DNA of 26,205 nt from Polysphondylium violaceum. Its lineage: Eukaryota; Evosea; Eumycetozoa; Dictyosteliales; Dictyosteliaceae. Below are positions 1-10,187 of the stretch, piece by piece (position 1 is the first letter of the stretch; each line of letters starts with the position of its first letter). A model generated the notes under the pieces. It did not search any database and was not told the origin of the DNA. It saw only the letters and a list, made by a program, of their open reading frames with translations. The DNA is taken from NCBI GenBank assembly GCA_000277445.1, contig AJWJ01000323.1:1-26205 (forward strand), in the 5' to 3' direction. The translations under genes were made by a program, and so were the position numbers.

Positions 1-292
1 CCCTTCTCACCCTATAAGCTTTATTTGTTATCTTTATTTTGTCTTATATCTATGTGTACTAATAATACAATGATTAATTAATCATTGTTTATTAAACTTT
101 TTTATTAATTTCTCTATAAATATATATTAGATATCCAAATTAATAAGCTTTTTGTCTTTCTTTATTTTAGTGTATATGTACTCATGCAATCCTATAGGAT
201 GACCAATCAAAGAATAAAAAAAAAAATCTATACTATGAAAAGTAAACACATCAAAGATTTTTATAAAGTAAAACTATACAAAAGAAGATTTA
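1..292. other. Left-edge spacer, no gene seen
   Basis: AT-rich DNA with no reading frame of note on either strand. It holds the 3' flank of the minus-strand acetyltransferase gene that ends at 293. No RNA gene or repeat was recognised. Confidence 0.5.
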
Positions 293-1555
293 TTAGTTTG
301 AATTAATTTTATACAAAAGAAAGTTTGAAGTGTTGAAAAATTTAGAAAAGAATGATAAACCAGAGGAAGTGGGTTGCGTGACAGCGATTTCATTCATTTT
401 TAACTGATATCCATAAAAAGCGTTGGTTCTCATAGACTCCATCAACTTTGTTGCGATACCATTTTTTCTCTTTGATGGTAAACACCAGATTCTACTGACA
501 CCACAACGTACACTAGTTGGAGTATTTGTACATTGAATAACGGGTGATGCTGATTCTATACGATATCCCTTTTCCACATATCTATCACAAATTAAAACAC
601 CCAACACTTTTGAATTACAATCTAAATACAAAAATATCTTTTCATCTTGCTCTTCTACTTGTTCTTGTTTCTTTTTGGATTCATTTCCATTGTTATTATT
701 ATAATAACCTAAATCTAAATCTACCATATTTTTAATTGCTTTTAATTTTGAGGAAATACTTGTATCTTGATCTATACTAACCATTATTATAACGTCATCA
801 TTTGAGAATCTATTTATGACTTTGAAATTGGACCAATTTTTAATGAAAACCTTTTGAGATTGAATATTTTTACAAAAGGCTTTATGTACTTGTTCATCTT
901 CTTTGGTACCATGAGCATAGAGCATTTTACATTTATTACAAACGATTTGACCAACATTTTTCTGACCTGCATCAATTACTGTTTGTTCTAATCCATCTTG
1001 AACCTTTACTTTTTTTGTACCTATAGCTTTTTTCTTTATTATTACAGATGATTCCAAGAAATTGATATGTTGTGATTCTTTTTTAGATGCTGATTTCCAA
1101 TCCCATTCTTTAAAATTCTTTTTTTGTATTATTTCTTTTTTTATATCATTATTATTATTATTGTTATTATTATTCTTTGATTCAATAATAGATTTAATTG
1201 GTGTTGTTTCTTTGATTTTTTCAAATTTATTATCTGGTACTTTTTGTTCATCATTATTGAAATTTGAAAGTTCATCTTGATGATGATCAATTACTGCTAC
1301 ATCATCTAATTTTATACGTTTTTCATTCTGATAATCATCATTTAATTGTTGTTCTTTTTTTTGTATGGTATTATTCTTATTATTATTACTTGAATCATCT
1401 TTTTTAACAAACATACTAAAAGAGGTGATCATAAAGCCTGATTGTGAAGGAGTTGAATTTTTTGATGAAATAGATGAGCTTTTTCTTTTACAACCAATTA
1501 TGGAATTTGTGGTACCATTGTTGTTGTTGTTTATTGTTGGTAATGTATCTGTCAT
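293..1555 (-). CDS. eco1: Cohesin acetyltransferase Eco1/ESCO family
   Basis: Single-exon gene, 420 residues from the preferred start at 1555. The frame stays open to 1603, but the extra 16 residues look like translated leader, and the ATG at 1555 begins a typical asparagine-rich N-terminus. Residues 1-150 are low complexity with basic patches. A zinc finger follows with ligands Cys206, Cys209, His224 and Cys228. The C-terminal part carries the Eco1 acetyltransferase signature: GVSRIWCLPSKRKNGIA (acetyl-CoA loop), then YGYQL, a QPTSSG stretch and a closing FLLY. Family knowledge: Eco1/ESCO enzymes acetylate two lysines of the cohesin subunit Smc3 during S phase to establish sister-chromatid cohesion, acting in the nucleus at replication forks. 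The last finger ligand is Cys where most relatives have His (C2HC instead of C2H2). The gene is divergent from the kinase gene, with about 640 bases between their start codons. Confidence 0.9.
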   Translation of the reverse strand: MTDTLPTINNNNNGTTNSIIGCKRKSSSISSKNSTPSQSGFMITSFSMFVKKDDSSNNNKNNTIQKKEQQLNDDYQNEKRIKLDDVAVIDHHQDELSNFNNDEQKVPDNKFEKIKETTPIKSIIESKNNNNNNNNNDIKKEIIQKKNFKEWDWKSASKKESQHINFLESSVIIKKKAIGTKKVKVQDGLEQTVIDAGQKNVGQIVCNKCKMLYAHGTKEDEQVHKAFCKNIQSQKVFIKNWSNFKVINRFSNDDVIIMVSIDQDTSISSKLKAIKNMVDLDLGYYNNNNGNESKKKQEQVEEQDEKIFLYLDCNSKVLGVLICDRYVEKGYRIESASPVIQCTNTPTSVRCGVSRIWCLPSKRKNGIATKLMESMRTNAFYGYQLKMNEIAVTQPTSSGLSFFSKFFNTSNFLLYKINSN

Positions 1556-2198
1556 CTTATTTAATTTTAAAAAAAATTCCTTTACTGTATTAAATGAATA
1601 CAAGAATCTTTATGAATCGTAGATTTACAACACACTCGTGAAATAAACACACTACACTAAGTTTAGTTATGTTTAAAGAGTAGTTTGAAAAATATAATAA
1701 TAATTTCAAAGCCAGCTCCTTTTTTTTTGTGATTTTCATTTTTCCACAATTGGTTTAACGGTTGTTTTTTTTTTGAAATTTTCAAAATTCAAAAAAAAGG
1801 AGGGTGAGGAATAGAAAGTGGGTAGAAATGCGAAATTATAGCTCTATTCTACCAAGTAGTGAGCATCACGAAATTATGTATAATTCAAGCATTTTTATTT
1901 ATATTTATATCTTCATCGGTTTGTGTATATAGATAGAGATTAGTGCGAACACACAAAGTGATCAACACTTTTTCTATTTATGCCCACACCAAATTTTGAC
2001 AATTTTTTTTAAAAAAAAAATTTATCGAACTTCTCGCACACATCTCTTTTCACCCATCAAAAAATATGTGTTGATCAAAATTTTTATAAAACCCTTTATC
2101 ACACTTAAATTAAATTAAATCATTAAAATAGAAATATTATATTTATAAATAGAGTAGTAGTAATAGAAATAATTTGGTTATATATATAAAAATACAGA
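1556..2198. promoter_or_regulatory. Shared divergent promoter region of eco1 and the kinase gene
   Basis: No coding sequence. It lies between the two start codons of divergent genes and so must hold both promoters. It contains long A and T runs (about 1715-1800 and 2005-2025), usual for dictyostelid promoters. It also contains a 10-base inverted repeat, TGATCAACAC at 1959-1968 and GTGTTGATCA at 2068-2077. The second arm includes the palindrome TTGATCAA (2071-2078). Confidence 0.55.
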
Positions 2199-3391
<1,193 letters not shown>

Positions 3392-3655
3392 TACAACGGG
3401 TGTGTAGCAATATAATTCTTTTATTTTTAATAATAATAATAATTAAAAAGCAATCCAACATACATAATAGTAACAATAGTAACAATCATCCTCATTTGTC
3501 ATTTATCATCACATCTCACTCAATCACACACAACAACAACAACAACAGCAACAATATAATAACAACAATATGTAATTTAAAGTATTTAAAATAAACAAAT
3601 AATACTTTTTTTTTTTTTTTAATATATCTATTTATTATTATTTTTATTATTATTA

Positions 3656-5281
3656 TTAAACAACAATCTTGGCACTGATAAAGATAACCCAGACTATAAC
3701 GGCACTAAGGTAAAAACTAGAACTGATCATAAAGATTGGAGTCCAAGAACCGCCAAATTTGGTCAATAAAACACCGGCGATAAGATTGCCGAGAATACCT
3801 GGAATAGTTGCAACCATATTTGAAATACCCATAGTGACACTAGAGTGAGAGGGTGCCATATCAAGAGTGACGATATTGGCACCTTGACCAGAGAAACCAG
3901 AACCAGAGATACCGATAGTCATGAAAAAGATTTTACCACCAACACTGAGTGGAGCATAGGCGACAATAATTAAACATACACCTGGAAGACCACCAGCAAG
4001 ACCACCGAAAATCTTTCTGAGTGTAGTCTTTTTAAGAATACCCTTGGTAAACAATTTGTCAGAGATGACACCGGCAAGATTTGCCCAAATAAAACATAAA
4101 ATATATGGAAGTACGATATAGAAGGACAAGAGATTACCAGTGACACCAGCAACGTCGGTTACCCAAGTTGGGTACCACATTAAAAGGAGATAGAAACCCC
4201 AAGAGGTTGTAAGATTATAATATAACAAGGCCCACATAGACTTTGATTTCAAGAGACGACGAGTGACATCCAAGAAAGAAAGTTCTGCTTGAACTGGTTC
4301 GGCACCGTCAAGTTGGGTCGAAAGTAATAATTGAGTGGCGGGATTTGGTTGATCTTGATCGGATTTGATAAATGCAACTTCGTTTGGATGAATACCCCAA
4401 GCATCTTTTGGATCGTCTTTAATTAAAATGGCCCAGCATATGCACCAAGCCATACCAATGGCACCATAGATGTAAAAAATATTTTTCCAACCCACAGTTT
4501 CAATAATGACTGGAGCAGTGTAATCTGCCAAAATAGTACCAATATATACACCTGACCAGATAATAGCGGCAGATGTTGATCTTTGAGACAATGGGAACCA
4601 TTTCTTGATCAACCAATTGGTGGTTGGAAAAGCAATACCTTGAAAGAGCCCAGTGATAACTCTGACAATGACAATGGCCACCTTGTTGACCGATGCAACA
4701 GGCACGAGGATATTCATTGCTGTCGACACAAACAAACCGACCAACAAGACTCTTTTTCCACCAAAATAATTACAAAGAAAATGAGCTGGAATTTGAGTGA
4801 AAACATAACCCATAAAAAAACCAGCCAATAAAATACCCTTGTATGTGTCGTCCCAGCCATACTCGGTTTTCATTGGAATGATGGATACTGAAATTGTAAC
4901 TCTGATAATATAACAAAGCATAATGCCCCAAAATCCCAAGCCAATCATGAAGAATCTTCTGGGAAAATAGTTTTTGGGTGTGGGGAATGGATCGTCTTTA
5001 ATGGTCTCGTCTATATTGTTGCCATAGTATTTATATATTGGTAATGGTGCACTTTGTGTTTGTTCGTTGATTGATGTATAACCACCCTTGATTGTGGCTG
5101 TATTTGATCTCCTGTGTTTGTTGTAAATGTAGAGATAATCATGAAACCACCATGACGAATAAATGGAATGGAATTTATAAAATAATGATATGGATAAAGT
5201 AATTAGTTTAAGTTGATACAAATAATTTAAATAATAAAAATTATTATAGTTGTTGTAGTATTGATTGATATTGGTTATCAT
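3656..5281 (-). CDS. SLC17-type major facilitator transporter
   Basis: The open frame encodes 541 residues. From about residue 105 the protein is a 12-span major facilitator with SLC17 signatures (phosphate/sialin/vesicular glutamate family): IRVTISVSIIPM in the first span, GYVFTQIPAHFL with the basic loop GGKRVLL, GLFQGIAFPTTNW and KWFPLSQRSTSAA. Family members move organic or inorganic anions with H+ or Na+ in plasma, lysosomal or plastid membranes; the substrate cannot be told here. The first 57 residues are suspicious, being tyrosine/asparagine-rich with the look of translated AT-rich intron. A good 3' splice site (CACAG before 5111) suggests they may not be coding. In one alternative a five-base first exon ATGAC (5559-5555) with a GTAAGT donor joins at 5111, giving 486 residues starting MTRSNTAT. 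In another, a donor at 5219 gives a 108-base intron. The gene converges with the kinase gene, 264 bases apart. Confidence 0.88.
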   Translation of the reverse strand: MITNINQYYNNYNNFYYLNYLYQLKLITLSISLFYKFHSIYSSWWFHDYLYIYNKHRRSNTATIKGGYTSINEQTQSAPLPIYKYYGNNIDETIKDDPFPTPKNYFPRRFFMIGLGFWGIMLCYIIRVTISVSIIPMKTEYGWDDTYKGILLAGFFMGYVFTQIPAHFLCNYFGGKRVLLVGLFVSTAMNILVPVASVNKVAIVIVRVITGLFQGIAFPTTNWLIKKWFPLSQRSTSAAIIWSGVYIGTILADYTAPVIIETVGWKNIFYIYGAIGMAWCICWAILIKDDPKDAWGIHPNEVAFIKSDQDQPNPATQLLLSTQLDGAEPVQAELSFLDVTRRLLKSKSMWALLYYNLTTSWGFYLLLMWYPTWVTDVAGVTGNLLSFYIVLPYILCFIWANLAGVISDKLFTKGILKKTTLRKIFGGLAGGLPGVCLIIVAYAPLSVGGKIFFMTIGISGSGFSGQGANIVTLDMAPSHSSVTMGISNMVATIPGILGNLIAGVLLTKFGGSWTPIFMISSSFYLSAVIVWVIFISAKIVV

Positions 5282-5828
5282 TATTTTTGTGTGTTGTTAA
5301 TGTTATTATTGTGTTTGGCAAACAATGATTTATGATTTGAGATTTCATCCATGTGCATTTATATACAACATTGTCTATTGAATATTGTCTCAAATAGATG
5401 AGTCATATTAAATTATAAAATATAATATAATATAATTGGTAATGATCAATAGCAATGATTATAGTTGGATAGATCATAGTAGATCATTGTTAAGATTATT
5501 GATTGGAGGTTATTCGGCATTATGTTATCAGAGGAAATAAATAAAAACACTTACGTCATCTTTTAAATAAAATTGGAATTTATGATTCTGATGTGTGTAT
5601 AAATATAAATATAAATAAAATATTTAAATAAATAATATAATAGTAATAATACAATAATATCTTTGTGTGGTCGCCTATAAACAAAGATAAAAGATTCGAA
5701 TAATGTTTGTTTTTAAAGATATAATGTCTTTTTATCTACACCCTCTTACGTGAATAATTTAAATTTTAAAAAATTAATGAAATTTTATATATGTAATAAG
5801 AGTGTTTAAATTTTGGTCTATATATATA

Positions 5829-5850
5829 TGTGTGTGTGTGTGTGGTGTGT
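5829..5850. repeat. TG dinucleotide run
   Basis: Eight TG units followed by GTGTGT, directly after a TA run. A simple-sequence repeat in the region upstream of the transporter gene. Confidence 0.85.
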
Positions 5851-5877
5851 ATATGAATGGTAATGGTATGTGAGCGA

Positions 5878-5889
5878 GTGTGGGTGGGT
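5878..5889. promoter_or_regulatory. G-box-like element GTGTGGGTGGGT
   Basis: This GT/G-rich stretch resembles the G-box (CA-rich) elements bound by G-box binding factor GBF in Dictyostelium post-aggregation genes. It lies about 320 bases upstream of the alternative transporter start at 5559. Assignment is by pattern only. Confidence 0.3.
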
Positions 5890-6399
5890 AAATATTTTGA
5901 TGTAAAAAATAAATAAAATCTTTGTTGACTTTTATAGAGTAGAATTTGAATAAATAAAAAAATACTACTACGACTAAAAACTGAAAGCTTTTATATCAAA
6001 TACACTACACAAATAACAACAGCAACACCACTGAAAGAGAGTCTTTAAACAAAAAGAAAAATCAAAAAAAAAAATCAAATTAATTTTTTTTTTAAATGGT
6101 ATTACACTGGGAAAATAGTGAGGAGAGGGGGAATGTAAATATGATTAAAATACAAAAGGGGAGATAATTGCACTATTTAGTAAAGACTGTGTGTGGGATG
6201 GGTGTGTGTGTTTGTCTAAAAACAATAGTGTGTGCTTTTTCGATAAGATAACTTTTATTGCAATGTCATTGATCGTTTTTTTGAAAAAAATTAAATTTTA
6301 TTATTTTAAAAAAGTTTTCTCGTCCCAGGCCATTTTTGAATGGGAAATTGAAAAAAAAAATTCAAGTCAATTTTTTTTGACATTTTTTATTTTACGAAA

Positions 6400-6955
6400 T
6401 ATCTTCTGGTCCCACGGTTTTCGTGTGGCATGGAATCAGGCGCCACACAGGGTGTGTACTCATATGTCGTTATATAGTCAAAAGAGTCTGGGTTAGTAAC
6501 TAATCTTGTAGTTTGAAGATCGTAATAAATCTGGTTAAAATAAAATACCGTATCAGCGACTGACAGACACCACTCAGTGGGAGGTGGCCCTGTTGAATTT
6601 CTGGCGAAATGTGGTCTTCAAGCACTACGTGTCTTGTGTTATCAAGTTATTGGTCTTAAAATACTGGTCCAACTCACCCACCTTACTATCGTGATGGTGC
6701 ACAACTTTGATTCATTTCCCACCAAAAACCCGCCAATCTTGGAGGCTCGGAAAAAAAAAAAAATCAAAAATCAAAAATCAAAAATTCAAAGGCCACCACG
6801 AAATATAGAGTTGAGAAATTGTAAAGATTGCACATGGGTAAATGCCAGAGTAGAGTTTCAAGTTACAAGTAACAGACATGAGATCATATTGCTCCTTTTC
6901 AGGAAAAGGTAAAGCTTGCTGATCACTCCCATCCAAAATGCACCTTTGTGCTAAG
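6400..6955. other. GC-richer island of unknown nature
   Basis: Two blocks (about 6400-6760 and 6788-6955) are visibly richer in G and C than the surrounding spacer and are separated by an A run plus TCAAAAA repeats. Block one holds a perfect 7-base-pair hairpin (GTGTGGC at 6423-6429, GCCACAC at 6442-6448, 12-base loop) and, on the plus strand, a stretch without a start codon that reads WEVALLNFWRNVVFKHYV. Block two reads on the minus strand as about 55 open residues directly after a strong T-tract/CTTAG 3' splice-like site (poly-T at 6958-6973). None of these matches a family I know. It may be a structured non-coding RNA, a fast-evolving gene or a decayed element. Confidence 0.4.
6764..6784. 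repeat. Three tandem TCAAAAA units
   Basis: Three perfect copies of a 7-base unit directly after a run of A's, between the two GC-richer blocks. Confidence 0.8.
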
Positions 6956-7073
6956 AAAAAAAAAAAAAAAAAACAAATACAGATGATATATATCTGTACA
7001 GATGATGAATATGTGTATGAAAGCATTTATTTTAATTGAATATGTACAAAAATAAATAAAATGGACAACTAAT

Positions 7074-9970
7074 CTATTTGGTTGAGATAAAAAGATTATC
7101 AATGCCCGTTTGAGCCAATACAAGGTTCTTCTCATTAGCTAAATCCAATAAACACATAAAAGCCAATCCAACTGATAATTCTTCCTTTTTGTCTGGTTGT
7201 TTCTCTTCCAACTCTTTTAAAAGATTTGCAAATTCTGGTTTCTCATTAACTGTCGATAATATTGATGTTGATGAAGGTATTGTTGATGTAGGAGTCGTTG
7301 CACTGGTTGTTGTAGTAGATTGTTGATCTTTATCTTTTTCGAGAATGCTCCACACATTTTGTTTAAAGGATTTAACATCAAACTTTTTAGGTACCTTTAC
7401 ATATTTTGCTTCAAGTTTTTCAACTTTTCTTGGTTCAGCTACCAGCATATCACCAAAGTTTGATGATGTTGGCAATGTGGTATTGTTGTTGTTGTTTGTA
7501 AATTCTAATTGACTATTATTTCGTTCAATATCTTCAGTGGGATCATAAATAGCACTGCCACGACCATATCTTTCTTCAGGGTCTTCATCATAGTCATCGT
7601 CATAGCCTCCTCCATAAACATGTGTATCTTCATTGGTTTGTGAAAATGGTAAATCATGATCATTTGAAATCAATGTCATGTTATTTCCAAATCCATCTTC
7701 ATTTGATTCTAGTGTATTATCGTTGTTGAGCGTTGTAGAAGATATAGTTGTTCTTCTTCTAAATACAGTATCTCTTTTACTCATCTATAGTAGCAGTAAA
7801 GTGTGTGATGTTAGTATCGAATATTGTCTATTAGTATATCTAGTAACAATACTTACAGGAGGAATTGTACACTTTGGTTTATTAAAAAGTCTTGACAACA
7901 TTTTAATATCGTAGTGTATATCTGGAGGTAGAATAGTCGATGATTCAGCAGCTTTTTTTAAAGCAGCGTTTGTGAGTGTAGTGTTTTTGCCTGGTTCAAA
8001 CAAAGATTCACTTGGAGGAGGTGCATCAAAATCGAGATAAACAACTTTAGATGTTTTCTTTCTTTTGTTTGGTTTTTCATTTTCTTCATTGTCTTCATCA
8101 TCATCATCCATTGTATTTGCTGTTGTTTGTTTTTTCTCTATAGTAGTGTTGATATTAAAAAGTGGTTAGGGTATTGTTATTTACACTAGGTTACCTATGA
8201 CAACTCTAATACTACTTACTAGATTTAAATTTCCAATGTTCAGGACCAGTCCAATTTTCAGTGACACCAGGACCAAAGAATTCAAACTCTTCCCAATCTT
8301 GATTGTCAATAATAATATTTTGTTGTTGTTGTTGGTGTGGTTGTTGTTGATTATTGTTGTTGTAATCATCATCATAAGCTACACCACCATCACCACCATA
8401 ATGATCATCTTCATCATCAGCGTTTTCAGGAAAAGGTTGAAAGTCATCTCTATCATCATATCCACCGCCAATAGCAGGCATATCATCAAAGTCTATGGGA
8501 TGTATGCCACTGTTTTCAAATTCATCTGTTGTATTTTCTAAATTGATTTTACCATTACTATCATAAAATTGTTGTATATCATCATCTGATTGTTGAAATT
8601 CATCGTCATCACCATTGTCATTATTATTATCATTGTTGTCATCATTATCACCATCAACCACGATACTCTTCACAGTCCAATTATTGAATCCATTCAAAGT
8701 AGGACAAATCTTTTCTCTACTATTATATTTAAAAAGGCTTGACCATTCTGAAATATCTATAGTTGTTGTTGTTGTTGTTGTTGTTGTGCTTTCTTGTTGC
8801 TGATTACTACTAGTAGGATTTGAGGATATTATATCATCAGCTGTACTTGTATCAACTACTTTTTCATTTATAAAATCATTTGAATCAAAGATTAATCTAC
8901 AATTACCATAGGTCGAAAGATGATTTAATAATAAACCTTTTACACCACCTTCATCAAAAGCAGCAGAAGTCTTTTTAAATAGAGGATCAACAGTGAATGC
9001 CAAATCTATAGATTTGAGTGTAATGTTTTCAGGATTGTTTTCCAATGTATTTACATCTACTCTTTTCTTTCTCTTTTCTCTTCTCTTTACTTGATCACTA
9101 TTTGGGTCATGGTTGTTATCGTCATCATCATTATCGTCGTTATCATTGTCTTCTACTCTATTCAATCCACCCAAATATCTATATGTATCTGTATGTATAG
9201 AGTCTACTCTGGTCGCATAGATTTGAACACTAGCATCCAATGTGCAACTTGCTTCTTGAAAATTATTGCTCTCTATAACATTATCTATATAATCAATCAA
9301 TGGTAATTCCCATGTATTTTTAATTGTAATTTTCTATTGTATTATATATATTAGCATTCGATATCTATCTGTCTATGATGGTATATAATATTACATTTTC
9401 AGTTGAAAGTTTAATAATGTTTTTATAAACTTCAGAGATTTGTGAATTGTTTAAAGGTTGTCTAGATGGTTGTTGTTGTTGTTGTTTTTTAGAATTGGTT
9501 ACTATGCTAGGGATAGAGGGTGGTAGGGTAATATCTGCTGGTAAAACTGATTTTCTTTTTAATTTAGGCACGGCAGCCAATTGTTGTTGTTGTTGGGTTG
9601 TTGTTGTTGTATTAAAAAGATTCTCTAAATCAGTATAGTAATCTTCATTATCTTCAAGATTGTTATTTTGTTCCTCTTTTTTATTTTCTTTATCTAAAAC
9701 ATCTGGTGCAAATCTAGTGACTTTTTGTTGTTGTTGAGGAAGTACCGATTTTCTTCTTTTTACAATATTATTATTATTACTATTTCCATTATTATTATTA
9801 ATATTATCTTGTATTTTATTATTTAATTCTATATTATCCTCAATCACTATATTGTTATTGTTGGTATTGTTGGCATTGTTATTATCATCTTTTAACTTTT
9901 TATTTGGATTTGTTACGACTGATAATCTTCTCTTTCGTAATGAAGTTGAATCTGATGTTGTTGATGACAT
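7074..9970 (-). CDS. ncaph: Condensin complex subunit 2 (CAP-H/Barren kleisin)
   Basis: Four exons on the minus strand: 9970-9395, 9333-8220, 8137-7857 and 7784-7074. Three GT-AG introns of 61, 82 and 72 bases join in phase to give 893 residues. An in-frame ATG at 9982 could add four residues. After an asparagine/glutamine-rich N-terminus, the Barren signature spans the first junction: KLSTEN, then KNTWELPLIDYI and CTLDASVQIYATRVDSIHTD (222-241). Further family blocks are GVKGLLLNHLSTYGNCRLIF, the GPEHWKFKSS block, LPPDIHYDIKMLSRLF and the C-terminal winged helix (EELSVGLAFMCLLDLANE). Family knowledge: CAP-H is the kleisin bridging the SMC2 and SMC4 heads and recruiting the CAP-D2 and CAP-G HEAT subunits of condensin I to compact mitotic chromosomes. 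Acidic linkers (about residues 400-480) are typical. The closely related CAP-H2 is less likely, because the CTLDAS/RVDS block fits CAP-H. Confidence 0.93.
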
Positions 9971-10187
9971 CGCTTCAATCATTATATATATGTGTAAAAC
10001 ACAACTGTTATCTTTTCTTGCTATGGAGAATTTTCAAAAAAAAAAAAAATACAAATTTTCAAAAATTAAAAAAAAATGAAAATTAAAAAATTGGAGGGAG
10101 ATTTGGGCTTGAGATTTCTCAGAAACAAGTGAATTAGACATATATGGGATGGGATGGGATAGGCATTATAAATATTATTTTTTCATT

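Larger units (their letters stand above)
5282..7073. other. 1.8 kb spacer between transporter and condensin genes
   Basis: No recognisable gene. 5282-6400 is plain AT-rich DNA with the presumed transporter promoter, a TG-rich run at 5829-5850 and long A/T runs. About 6400-6955 is clearly richer in G and C and is listed separately. The spacer lies upstream of the transporter gene and downstream of the condensin gene, both on the minus strand. Confidence 0.5.

Noticed and set aside
6400-6760. SRP RNA, RNase P/MRP RNA or spliceosomal RNA in the GC-richer island
   Set aside because: I could not find the conserved core motifs of any of these on either strand; kept only as an unknown island.
8615-8803. 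Plus-strand frames rich in Leu, Val and Ser opposite CAP-H
   Set aside because: These are antisense shadows of asparagine, aspartate and threonine runs in the real minus-strand gene.
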